Program-made: the position numbers and the translations under genes
In this document: positions 53,648-64,000 of the stretch, one piece after another
Position numbering within the stretch: position 1 is the stretch's first letter
Layout of the letters: the number at the start of each line of letters is the position of its first letter
Origin: Bolinopsis microptera
Taxonomy: Eukaryota; Ctenophora; Tentaculata; Lobata; Bolinopsidae
Direction of reading: 5' to 3'
Length of the DNA: 64,000 nucleotides
Assembly (NCBI RefSeq): GCF_026151205.1
Contig: NC_087082.1
Location: forward strand, 880,501 to 944,500
Notes under the pieces: generated by a model
Database searches by the model: none
The model's input: the letters and a program-made list of their open reading frames with translations, nothing else
What the model was told of the DNA's origin: nothing

Positions 53648-53788
53648 TGTCAGGTGTTAAGAGAAGTACAGGACAAGTGTCGTTTGTTGGTGATAGACGA
53701 GGCGAACTGTCTAAATACATCAAAACCTGATTAACACTTCAAAAAGCTTTTCAAGGAATTGATGAACGTCATAGCTAAATTACAGGTC
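53648..53788 (+). pseudogene. RecQ-like helicase exon, motif II
   Basis: REVQDKCRLLVIDEANCLN corresponds to the DExH box (here DEAN) and is followed by HFKKLFKELMNVIAKLQ after one in-frame TGA, then GTCAAC. In a normal RecQ this lies between motif I and motif V, but here it is downstream of motif VI, so the locus is rearranged or a second copy begins. Confidence 0.6.
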
Positions 53789-53810
53789 AACGCAATATAA
53801 TATAATATTA

Positions 53811-54786
53811 CAGGGTGTTTCAAAAATAATGTCCTGATTTTTTAAAACAATAAAATTTTTTATAAAGGAGCAAAATGCCCATTATCGGTTGCCATTAGTT
53901 CACAAAGCTTACAAATTTAATTTGTTAAGCTCATTTGTTCCAGCGATTCAACTTTTTTAATTTTTTTTGGCTCTGTTCCAAAAAGTCGAATTTTGAGAAA
54001 AATACCATGATACCCGATCCCCATCGAAGCTGTGACTTTCTTTCTAGTGATAGGCGACTCAACTGTTGCATTCGAGGGTTCTCATCTGCCCAAAACCTAC
54101 AATTTTGGCGATTGACACTACCGCTCAGATGAAAATGAGCCTCATCTGAAAAAAAAATCTGTTTCAAGAATTCTGAGTCAGATTCGTTGCGATCAGCCAT
54201 CATGCTGCCAAATTCGGTCCTTTGTTCTTTATCTTTTGTAGTTTGTGTCTGTTTGATTTGAATTTTTTAGGCAAACTTCTTCAGCTCTTTCCTCAAAATT
54301 CCCCAAACTGAAGTTGTCGATAACTTAAGCTTCCTACCAAGTGTTCTGGTTGACCTCCTTGGACTGTTTTCTAATTTTCTTTGCACCCTTTTGATATTCT
54401 TCTCAGAAAGAGCAGATTTCGGCCTACCCGTACGCGTGTTCTTTATCAGGGTACAATCAGTTTCTAGCTTCTTTACAAGACGTCGTATTGTCCTATCATC
54501 AAGTTTGCTGTAGCAAACGCCTAGCACTTGTCACTCTGCCTCCACAAATTCAATAAGTCTTCACAATATCGAGTTTTGTTTCATTGTGAACCCCATTTTT
54601 CTCAAAATTCGACTTTTTGGAGCAAAGCCAAAAAAATTAACAAAGTTGAATCGCTGGAACAAATGAGCTCAACAAATTAAATTTGTAAGCTTTATGAACT
54701 AATGCCAACCGATAATGGGCATTTTGCTCCTTTATAAAAAAATGTATTGTTTTTTAAAATCAGGACATTATTTTTGAAACACCCTG
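53811..54786 (-). mobile_element. Defective mariner-type transposon
   Basis: Inverted repeats of ~190 bp begin CAGGGTGTTTCAAAAATAAT, with TA target duplications. The minus strand carries two transposase pieces: 54267-54527 with paired-type HTH domains (KLDDRTIRRLVKKLE, GRPKSALSEKN, LKLSTTSVWGILRKEL) and 53931-54203 with IFFSDEAHFHLSGSVNRQNC (second catalytic Asp). The middle and the last acidic residue are deleted, so it is inactive. It splits the RecQ-like locus. Confidence 0.92.
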
Positions 54787-54984
54787 TATATTATAAGTAA
54801 TTACATATTTTATATATGTATTCTTTAATTTACCACGAATAACGATTAATTAAATCGATTTCAGACAGTGCTATCAAACAATAGTCTTATCTGGTATTTA
54901 CTCAAAAGGGTTTAATACAATTTCAAAATATATCGAAAATATTATGCATGTCCACTAACTAACAGAAGCCTATGCCAAAAGAAG

Positions 54985-55270
54985 ATTTCTTCTTTTTTAG
55001 AAATAAAGAAAGAAGAAAGAAGACCCTACAAACCCATGCAGACAAAAGCTTCGGAGGAGAACTCTTAAAAGTGAATTTCTTCAACAGAGTGCTCACTGAA
55101 GCAGAGATAAGCACATAAAACGAAAAAAATAATTTTGATATTTCAGCGAAAGATCTATGTCAAGAATACGGACAGCACACCCAGACATGAAAGAGTCCAC
55201 GTGGAGGTCCAAAAGGGCAATTATATGTGAGCTCAGCATAATCGACGCTGCAAAGTTCGAGGTATAAAGC
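54985..55270 (+). other. FGGE exon copy and unassigned exon
   Basis: 55035-55110 reads LQTHADKSFGGELLKVNFFN then RVLTEAEIS, the clearest version of the repeated exon. From 55146, after TTTCAG, an open stretch SMSRIRTAHPDMKESTWRSK and ICELSIIDAAKFE runs to a GTATAA donor. No family assigned. Confidence 0.45.
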
Positions 55271-55414
55271 TTTATCTTTCAGAATTCCTGCATGAGAATA
55301 TCGTCTAGTATTATACACAGATTTGATTAATTTAAGTAAAATGACCTTTAATAACAATAACAACAAAACGATATGAACAAAGTATACCCTTAGGAGATGT
55401 TAACAGAATGGGAG

Positions 55415-56470
55415 GTAACTCCAAGTAGGACGCTAGCACAACTGAATGCTCTATGCAACGCAGTGCTAGCGTCCTCCCTACAGATATCTTGTGCTATATC
55501 TCTATATGTAGCGACGACATCTGACGCAGCGCTATCTAACGCTATATGTCGCTACGACATCTGACGCAGCGACATATTGCGCCAGATAGCCACATCTAAC
55601 GCTAACCGAAATTCTTCGCTATTTAGCGCTAGATGTCGATATCTAGCGCTATATGTTGCAACGCCATCTGACGTAGCGACATCTAGCGCTATATAGCTAT
55701 ATAGCGCTAGATAGCGTAAACTGACTTATCCCGCTATCCAGCGCTTGATGTCGCCTGCGTCAGATGTTGTCGCGTCAGATGTCGTCAGATTTCGTCAGAT
55801 GTAGCTAGATGGCGTCAGATAGCGTCAGATGTCGCAGCAATATATAACGCTAGATAACGCTAGATGACGCTAGATGTCGTCCATAGAAATTTTATGAAAA
55901 TAGCGCTATCTGTCACCTGGCGTCAGTGCTGCGTGTCTAGCGTCATATAGCGTCATATAGCGTCATATAGCGTCATATAGCGTCATATAGCGTTATGTAG
56001 CGCTTGATAGCGCCAGTAAGCGCCAGAAAGCGTCAGATAGCGACATTCGACAGGTGCCGTGCAATTAGCGACAATGTCGCTAATTGGCGTGATCTAGCGT
56101 GATCTAGCGTGATCTATCATCATCTGGCGATATTTCACGCTAGATGACGCTAGATGACGCTAGATGTCGTCCCTAGAAATTTTATGAAAATAGCGCTATC
56201 TGTCGCCTGGCGTCAGTGCTGCGTGTCTAGCGTCATATAGCGTCATATAGCGTCATCTAGCGTCATATAGCGTCATATAGCGTCATGTAGCGCTTGATAG
56301 CGCCAGTAAGCGCCAGAAAGCGTCAGATAGCGACATTCGACAGGTGCCGTGCAATTAGCGACAATGTCGCTAATTGGCGTGATCTAGCGTGATCTAGCGT
56401 GATCTATCATCATCTGGGGATATTTCACGCTAGATGACGCTAGATGACGCTAGATGACGTCATATGTCGA
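55415..56470. repeat. TAGCG / CGTCAGAT degenerate satellite block
   Basis: About 1 kb of interlocking short motifs (TAGCGCTA, GACATCTG, CGTCAGATG, GCTAGATGACG, CGTCATATAG), unlike any neighbouring DNA. A ~275-bp segment is duplicated (about 55865-56130 and 56150-56435). GGACGCTAGCAC near 55418 is inverted in GTGCTAGCGTCC near 55463. Much of it is locally self-complementary. No coding frame. Confidence 0.92.
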
Positions 56471-56489
56471 ATTTCAACTATCGGTAAAG

Positions 56490-57060
56490 GTCCGAAATCC
56501 TCAGTTCTAAGACCTTGTATCTTCTCAATTGCATGAACTTTCAATATAATAATGAGTTTAATAAGTTTTTTATAGCAGTGGAAATATATTTCTAATCACA
56601 ATTTAAATTTTATTGAAATCATTAGAAACATTATATGGGGAAAAAGTTTATAATAAACTTGAAAATATGATTTTTCTATAGTCAGCCAGATTTGATCATT
56701 CTTCCAATAACTCTATAACTACTAAGAATAAAGATGTTACATCTCATGTAAAAAATGTGTGGGGAAAAAAGCAGTGTCCTACAAACAGTGTCCTACTTTC
56801 TCTTTACACTTTCTTTCTTTAAAACATTTCCTTTTTTCTTCCTACTTATTATTTTCATTGTTTTTTCATCCAGTGTTTAATCTCATTTCTCTGTAAGTTT
56901 TTGTCTGGTTTTCTTTTCTTTTTAAACATTTTTTCCATTCTTCTACTTTCTAGGTCACTACTTTCCAGCTGCGAAGGGTAAGGGTTAATCGGCTTAACGA
57001 AGCAAAACCAAGCCGCCGTTATTTTACATGGTTTCATCTTATGTTTGTGTCTGATTAAAC
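56490..57060. repeat. R2-type and 50.2-kb-type repeat fragments
   Basis: 56490-56740 matches the R2 flank (CTTGTATCTTCTCAATTGC). 56785-57060 matches 50270-50530 (ACATTTCCTTTTTTCTTC, GGTTAATCGGCTTAACG). Confidence 0.75.
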
Positions 57061-57784
57061 ACAATCAGTGCCCTGGAGACAAAGAAGAGAACATCTTCGG
57101 ATAGGAGGAGAAATGTACAAATTTAACATTTTTAACAAAGTGCTGACTGGAACTGAAGTAAGCAGGTAACTAGAATCATAAGCTGGGAAGATATCCTCAG
57201 TTCTTAGACCTCATATCTTTTACATTACATCAACTTTCAACATGATTCACGAAGCGACAAGAAATTTCTGTAATGTTGAAAGAGGTAATAAAGATCGAAG
57301 TCATATAACTTTAAACTATTATAATATGATGTTTAAGATAATTTAATAATAAATTTCCACAATGGGAACAGTATTTCTAATCACGATGTGAAGTTTATTG
57401 AATTTTTTTAATGAGTTTCTAATTTGAAATCTTTAATTGCAATAAGATTGGAAATAGAAGGACAAGTGATGGTGCCAATTTGATGATATTACTGATCCAA
57501 TCACCCAGTAATACCTGTTCAAATGGTAATATCATTAACAAGTTGGGTTGGAATGTTGAATGGGTAGCAGTAGGTTAAAAGCGTGCTAAAAATATCAACT
57601 GGTGTTGCAATCACGCTAATTATTCTTTAAAAATCTATAAGTAAGCAAAATACAGTAAACAAAGTAAATCATATTGCAATGAAATATTTATCATTGTGTT
57701 GATAAAAGTAGAGCTAATTTTATTTAATCACTATTATATGTATCGACCCTTCAATCGTGTCTAATTAATTGAGAAAAACTGCAA

Positions 57785-58254
57785 ATATTCTAAAATGAAC
57801 CACGGCGAAATACAAAAAGATTGGGCTGATTAAGGAGGTGGAATACGAGGACATCACAGTAGAGGTCGAACGGCTGCGGGAGTGTGCCTACAAGGTATAC
57901 AGGAAATCAGAAAGAGACTTCAGATGTACATTGTTGCGGTCAATAAATGGGCCGATTATAGAAAATCACCGCCATCTACCAGCAGTAACTGGGGCGGGGA
58001 AGATGAACCTCTTGGTTCATTTTGAAGAAGGCCCCCTTCCGTAACTCAGGTGGTGATAACAAGCGGCGGAGGAGCCATCGGGATCCGCCTCCGGTGCCGG
58101 GAATCCCGGTCCTTCAACCTCAGATGTCACACCAGTCGTATCATCAGGTGTCACACGTACAGTTTTCGTCCCTAGCCCAAGGCGCAGGCGGCCAGACATT
58201 GACCAGTTCTTAGAGTCTGGCAAAAGGAGGCCAAGGTTATTTTTAACACATTAA
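57785..58254 (+). pseudogene. Degenerate protein with basic C-terminus (array unit 1)
   Basis: Three overlapping frames look coding in turn: ITVEVERLRECAYKVYRKSE (57838 on), then YIVAVNKWADYRKSPPSTSS with NWGGEDEPLGSF, then from 58060 to TAA 58254 EEPSGSASGAGNPGPSTSDV and VFVPSPRRRRPDIDQFLESG-KRRPRL. The switches imply frameshifts or unrecognised introns. The final frame is compositionally the most protein-like. Family not recognised. Confidence 0.4.
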
Positions 58255-60064
58255 GTTCAGCGTCAGTCTGCGAACAAAGTTTCCTAGACCACAAGCATTT
58301 ATATAGTAATCGCAGGTAACGAATCAATGTTGAGCGTTTTCAAAAACTTAAGTTACTATATTCCAATCGTCGGTTAACTTAAAGTTTAACTATAAGAGAA
58401 ACAAGCTGTTTAAATAAGTAAATTGTCTAGTAATTTTTTAGAATTTTTGTCTGATTCTATGTTCACCTACTGATTAATTTATGTTTTACTTTTAAATGCT
58501 TGCCTGACCTAAGAATTGTGTGTTTAATTTGTTCCCGAACGGTATATTTTCCCTAACATCGGCAAACAATTACATTTTACAACGGCCCCGATGATAAAAA
58601 TTCAAAAACAAACAGTTTTGCAAATCATTACTTTAAACAATACTGCAAACAGTGCTCTGCAAAAAGTGCCTGAGGGACAAAAAAGACAACATCTTTGGTG
58701 GTGAGATGTATAAGCTGAACATAGTGCTAATGGAACTGAAGTAAGCATAAAACTATAATTCTCAGTTAGGAAGAAATCCAGTTCTAAGACCTTGTATCTT
58801 CTCCATTGCATGAACTTTCAATATAATAATAAGTTTGATAAGTTTTTTATAGCAGTGGAAATATATTTCTAATCACAATTTAAATTTTATTGAAATGATT
58901 AAAAACATGTTCCCGGGAGACAAAGAAGAGAACATCTTCGGATAGGAGGAGAAATGTACAAATTTAACATGTTCAACAAAGTGCTGACTGGAACTGAAGT
59001 AAGCAGGCAACTAGAATCATTAGCTGGGAAGAAATCCTCAGTTCTTAGACCTCATATCTTTTACATTACATCAACTTTCAACATGATTCACGAAGCGACA
59101 AGAAATTTCTGTAATGTTGAAAGAGGTAATAAAGATCGAAGTCATATAACTTTAAACTATTATAATATGATGTTTAAGATAATTTAATAATAAATTTCCA
59201 CAATGGGAACAGTATTTCTAATCACGATGTGAAGTTTATTGAATTTTTTTAATGAGTTTCTAATTTGAAATCTTTAATTGCAATAAGATTGGAAATAGAA
59301 GGACAAGTGATGGTGCCAATTTGATGATATTACTGATCCAATCACCCAGTAATACCCGTTTAAATGTTAATATCATTAACAAGATGGAATGGAATGTTGA
59401 ATGGGTAGCAGTAGGCTAAAGCGTGCTAAAAATACCGACTGGTGTTGCAAGCACGCAAATTATTCTTTAAAAATCTATAAGTAAGCAAAATACAGTAAGT
59501 AAAGTAAATCATATAGCAATGAAATATTTATCACTGTGTTGATAAAAGTAGAGCTAATTTTATTTAATCACTATTTTCAACACTGTTGTTGACAAGGCTA
59601 ATCAATAAATAACTAAAAGTTGGGCTCAGATAACGATTCTGTCCTTTAATCTCGGGCAGTTATATACCGGTTCAAATGGTATTATCATTAACAAGATGAC
59701 GTGTTGGAATGTTGAATGGGTAGCTGTAGGTAAAAGCGTGCTAAAATACCAACTGGTCTTGCAAGCAGGCTAATTATTCTTTAAATATCTATAGTAAGTA
59801 AGCAAAATACAGTAAGTAAAGTAAATAATATTGCAATGAAATATTTATATTGTGTTAATAAAAGCAGTTGTATCATCTCAGCAGTCAGCACACCGTCGAG
59901 GGTACAGTATAGATATACATTAGCGTGTAGGAACTCCTATTCTCATATTACTATGTTTCAATATACTATGTTATATCTATTGAGGAGCGAAACAGGTTAT
60001 ATGTATCGACCCTTCAATCGTGTCTAATTATTGAGAAAAACTGCAGATATTCTAAAATGAACCA

Positions 60065-60524
60065 CGGCGAAATACGAAAAGATTGGGCTGATTAAGGAGG
60101 TGGAATACGAGGACATCACAGTAGAGGTCGAACGGCTGCGGGAGTGTGCCTACAAGGTATACGGGAAATCAGAAAGAGACTTCAGATGTACATAGTTGCG
60201 GTCAATAAATGGGCCGATTCTCCGATTATAGAAAATCACCGCCATCTACCAGCAGTAACTGGGGCGGGGAAGATGAACCTCTTGGTTCATTTTGAAGAAG
60301 GCCCCCTTCCGTAACTCAGGTGGTGATAACAAGCGGCGGAGGAGCCATCGGGATCCGCCTCCGGTGCCGGGAATCCCGGTCCTTCAACCTCAGATGTCAC
60401 ACCAGTCGTATCATCAGGTGTCACACGTACAGTTTTCGTCCCTAGGCCGAAGCGCAGGCGGCCAGACATTGATCAACTCTTAGAGTCTGGCAAAAGGAGG
60501 CCACGGTTATTTTTAACACATTAA
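60065..60524 (+). pseudogene. Degenerate protein with basic C-terminus (array unit 2)
   Basis: Near-identical copy of 57785-58254 with an early stop (TAG in GTACATAGTTGCGG), a small insertion (GATTCTCC) and the final frame open from 60330 to TAA 60524. Confidence 0.4.
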
Positions 60525-62084
60525 GTTCAGCGTCAGTCTGCGAACAAAGTTTCCGAGACCACGAGAATTTATATAGTAATCCCAGGTTACGAATCAATGT
60601 TGAGCGTTTTCAATGTTTCTATATTCCAATCGTCGATTAACTTAAAGTTTAACTATAAGAGAAACAAGCTGTTTAAATAAGTAAATTGTCTAGTAATTTT
60701 TTAGAATTTTCGTCTGATTCTATGTTAACCTACTGACTAATTCATGTTTTACTTTTAAATGCTTGCCTGACCTAAGAATTGTGTGTTTAATTTGTTCCCG
60801 AACGGTATATTTTCTCTAACATATCGGCAAACAATTACATTTTACAACGGCCCCGATGATAATAATTACTTAAATCAATACTGCAAACAGTGCTCTGCAA
60901 AAAGTGCCTGAGGTACAAAGAAGACAACATATTCGGTGGTGAAATGTTTAAGCTGAACATAGTGCTAATGGAACTGAAGTAAGCATAAAAATATAATTCC
61001 CAGCTAGGAAGAAATCTTCAGTTCTAAGACCTTGTATCTTCTCCATTGCATGAACTTTCAATATAATAATAAGTTTGATAAGTTTTTTATAGCAGTGGAA
61101 ATATATTTCTAATCACAATTTAAATTTTATTGAAATCATTAAAAAAATTTATGGGGAAAAAAAGCAGTGTCCTGCAAACAGTGCCCTGCAAACAGTTCCC
61201 GGGAGACAAAGAAGAGAGCATCCTTGGATAGGAGGAGAAATGTACAAATTTAACATTTTCAACAAAGTGCTGACTGGAACTGAAGTAAGCAGGTAACTAG
61301 AATCATTAGCTGGGAAGAAATCCTCAGTTCTTAGACCTCATATCTTTTACATTACATCAACTTTATATTATTATATTATACTATTATAATATGATGTTTA
61401 GGATAATTTAATAATTAACTTATTCCACAGTGCCCAGTGGGAACAGTATTTCTAATCACAATGTGAAGTTTATTGAAATTTTGTAATGAGTTTCTAATTT
61501 GAAATCTTTAATTGCAATAAGATTGGAAATAAAAGGAGAAGTGATGGTGCCAATTTAATGATATGACTGATCCAATCTCCTAGTAATACCTGTTCAAATG
61601 GTACTATTATTAACAAGATGGGATGGAATGTTGAATGGGTAGCAGTAGGTTAAGTGTAATCCTTAAAAAATCTATAAGTAAGCAAAATACAGTAAGTAAA
61701 GTAAATCATATTGCAATGAAATATTTATCATTGTGTTGATAAAAGTAGAGCTAATTTTATTTAATCACTATTTTCAACACTGTTGTTGACAAGGCTAATT
61801 AAGAAATAATTAGAAGTTGGGCTCAGATAACGATCTTGTCTTTTAATCTCGGGCAGTAATACCGGTTCAAATGGTACTATCATTAACAAGATGTGTTGGA
61901 ATGTTGAATGGGTAGCAGTGAATAAAGCGTGCTAAAAATACCAACTGGTCTTGCAAGCACGCTAATTATTCTTTAAATATCTATAAGTAAGCAAAATACA
62001 GTAAATAAAGTAAATTATATTGCAATGAAATATTTATATTGTGTTAATAAAAGCAGCTGTATCATCTCAAAGTTTAAAGATGAA

Positions 62085-62237
62085 GTTTGCTTCTCTTGTA
62101 CAGTTCGTTTGACACTACTAGATAACCTAAAAGCAGATACTGGGCTGAAGTCAGTAGATGAGATAGCTAAACTGATGGAGGACAGAAAGCTGTGGAGAAC
62201 TGTTGTCAATGGATCTCGGGAATACCACCCGCCTTAA
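62085..62237 (+). pseudogene. LINE reverse transcriptase terminal fragment
   Basis: Reads TVRLTLLDNLKADTGLKSVD, EIAKLMEDRKLWRTVV, ending YHPP and TAA. It is the same terminal domain as on the minus strand at 5660-5770, from the same LINE lineage. It interrupts an array-type sequence (AGCAG-TGTATCATCTCA, intact at 59865), so it is a 5'-truncated insertion. Confidence 0.8.
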
Positions 62238-62280
62238 GTCAGTCAAGTAAGTCAAGTACAGTTCGTGTACTTAGTAAATG

Positions 62281-62350
62281 TAACTGTAGGCTTTTCTAAA
62301 AAAGCCTACAGTTTTTTTTTTCAGCTCGAAAAACTCCGAGCTGAAAAAAA
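62281..62350. repeat. Two adjacent hairpins
   Basis: CTGTAGGCTTTTCTAAAAAA-GCCTACAG and TTTTTTCAGCTCG...CCGAGCTGAAAAAA form consecutive stem-loops directly after the LINE fragment. This could be LINE 3'-end structure. Confidence 0.75.
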
Positions 62351-62851
62351 TAAAGATTGTTTTGAGGGTCAAACGTTCTACAATTGCAGAATCAAATAGG
62401 CAAACTTGGCATTTCCAGTGGGTGCAAATACTAATGAAGAAGTTTTCAGCAGCGAGGCGTAAATATTTGAATATTATGCGAGGTAATTCAATAAACACCC
62501 TCTATGCTCGCATATTATCGATACCGAATATATACACACTAAACACTGGCACCCAATGTAAGTGTTCAAATGGTACTATTATTAACAAGATGGGATGGAA
62601 TGTTGAATGGGTAGCAGTAGGTTAAGTGTAATCCTTAAAAAATCTATAAGTAAGCAAAATACAGTAAGTAAAGTAAATCATATTGCAATGAAATATTGAT
62701 CATTGTGTTGATAAAAGTAGAGCTAATTTTATTTGATCACTATTTTCAACACTGTTGTTGACAAGGCTAATTAAGAAATAACTAGAAGTTGGGCTCAGAT
62801 AACGATCTTGTCTTTTAATCTCGGGCAGTAATACCGGTTCAAATGGTACTA

Positions 62852-63740
62852 CCTTATCGGACCTTATTTGGACGGACATTACTTGAACGCTGGAGGCCCT
62901 AGCGTTCATCTTAATGTCCGTTCAAATAAAGTCTGTTCAATTAATGTCCGTCCAACCTAAAGTCCGTTGAAATTTGTTCAAAAATGTTTCCATTTCGAAC
63001 TTTTTGTCCAGAATATGACAACTATGAGAACTTTATTGTGCCGTAAGTTAACGACGGAAAGGTTCTCCTTGGTCTGCCGGAGGCACAGAAAACTCTACTA
63101 GTATATGATCTTTTCAAGGGTCACTTGGCGGAAAAAGTCAACGAAAATATAGCACTCAACAACATAGTTCATGAGCTAGTCCCCGCCAACATAACATGAC
63201 AAACTTGTTCCAGCCTCTAGATATTACGGTAAATCGTGTTGCCAAGGACATTGTCCGACGTTGTTATAGTTCATATTACTCAGGGGAGGTAATGAAACAG
63301 TGTTAGGAAAGCTCCACGTGATGTTAAGGTTAACCTAAAGTTGTCTAAGATAAAACCACTTACCGCCGAATGGCTTGTAAAAGTTAACACTGAAATGCAG
63401 GACTGGGGTAGTTTGATAAAAAAGGTTTCCATAAAGCTAGAAATCACTGATGCTTTAAGCATGGACTATTTCATGCACGAAAACCCATTTGATGAAGATG
63501 ATATGTGATATTAGACACTGATCATCATCATGTACACATACTTTAACATTTTTACTGTTTAATGACTGCTTTTCTTACTTACTGTATAAAAAATGGATTT
63601 AAAAATCATTTGATGAAATTGAAAAAAGTCAAAAAAATTCGGATTTTTGATGGTTTTGAATGCCTTCGAGCGTTCATATTAATGTCCGTTCATAATTATG
63701 TCCGTTCATGTAATGTCCGTCCAAATAAGGTCCGATAAGG
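62852..63740 (+). mobile_element. Pogo-like (TA-TSD) element with transposase C-terminus
   Basis: Ends CCTTATCGGACCTTATTTGG...GGTCCGATAAGG with TA duplications (62850-62851, 63741-63742). The uninterrupted site (GGTACTATCATTAAC) is present near 61870. Sub-terminal copies of AATGTCCGTTCA are iterated near both ends. A plus-strand frame 63293-63508 (SKIKPLTAEWLVKVNTEM, KLEITDALSMDYFMHENPF, DEDDM) resembles the C-terminus of pogo/Tigger transposases (ITDAL region). The DDE catalytic part is missing. Confidence 0.7.
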
Positions 63741-63742
63741 TA

Positions 63743-64000
63743 TCATTAACAAGATGTGTTGGAATGTTGAATGGGTAGCAGTGAATAAAGCGTGCTAAAA
63801 TACCAACTGGTCTTGCAAGCACGCTAATTATTCTTTGAATATCTATAGTAAGTAAGCAAAATACAGTATGTAAAATAAATTATATTGCAATGAAATATTT
63901 ATATTGTGTTAATAAAAGCAGTTGTATCATCTCAGCAGTCAGTACACTGTCGAGGGTACAGTATAGATATACATTAGCGTGTAGGAACTCCTAGTCTCAT
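63743..64000 (+). repeat. Array-type sequence, truncated by window end
   Basis: Continues the sequence interrupted at 62851 and matches 59690-59945 (TGTATCATCTCAGCAGTCAG). Confidence 0.85.

Larger units (their letters stand above)
57062..62080 (+). repeat. Tandem array of ~1.8-2.3-kb units
   Basis: Units start with GACAAAGAAGAGA-CATC at about 57077, 58918 and 61203. Each holds the FGGE-type exon (GAAATGTACAAATTTAACAT, donor GGAACTGAAGTAAGC), a conserved AT-rich segment and the recurring TGGAATGTTGAATGGGTAGC motif; the first two end in the basic-tail frame plus an R2 copy (58650, 60900). The middle unit has an internal duplication (~59350 and ~59670). Later single motifs at 62565 and 63741 are outliers. 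Confidence 0.8.

Overview
The window reads as nuclear DNA of an invertebrate animal, probably marine. Evidence: protein exons bounded by GT/AG splice sites with matching phases, a rhodopsin-like GPCR pair, a SUEL-type galactose/rhamnose-binding lectin domain, AT-rich intergenic DNA, and animal-type transposons (APE-type LINEs, mariner, pogo-like, PIF/Harbinger MITE, Helitron, hAT-like, Mutator-like, Penelope-like). The phylum cannot be fixed from sequence alone; nothing prokaryotic or organellar is seen.

Layout. 1-1695: minus-strand LINE (ORF1 and start of ORF2). 2058-9394: tandem pair of class A GPCR genes, the second complete in six exons; between them lie a Helitron 3' end, a decayed LINE reverse-transcriptase tail with a 52-bp tandem repeat and a tRNA-like sequence. 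9450-10406: 53-bp minisatellite. 11.3-12.7 kb: palindromes, one a near-perfect 143-bp hairpin. 13.1-15.6 kb: multi-exon SUEL-lectin gene with internal exon duplications.

16.9-41.9 kb: six degraded copies of one unclassified element. Its order is leader, small basic NLS-like ORF, coiled-coil exon, acidic ORF, a (TTTTTC)n tract, a 99-codon basic ORF, then an envelope-like glycoprotein with signal peptide, furin-type site and fusion-peptide-like segment. No polymerase was recognised. The block is riddled with insertions that can be ordered in time: a gag-only LTR mini-element, a 3.2-kb Mutator-like element with ~540-bp inverted repeats, a 310-bp Helitron, a Penelope-like foldback, an 8-bp-TSD DNA element and a hAT/ZNF862-like gene fragment.

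42-64 kb: a mosaic of low-copy repeats containing broken HSP70-like exons, a repeatedly duplicated exon ending in a FGGE-x-K-x-N motif, a gypsy-like gag fragment, RecQ-like helicase exons beside a tyrosine-recombinase-like N-terminal domain, a dead mariner, a 1-kb TAGCG/CGTCAGAT satellite-like block, a ~2-kb tandem array and a pogo-like element.

Only the second GPCR and perhaps the lectin look like working host genes. The rest is mobile or relic DNA, including a viral-type envelope frame whose copies are all truncated. The strongest candidates for something new are the pol-less env-bearing repeat with its hexanucleotide tract, and the RecQ/recombinase cluster between direct repeats.
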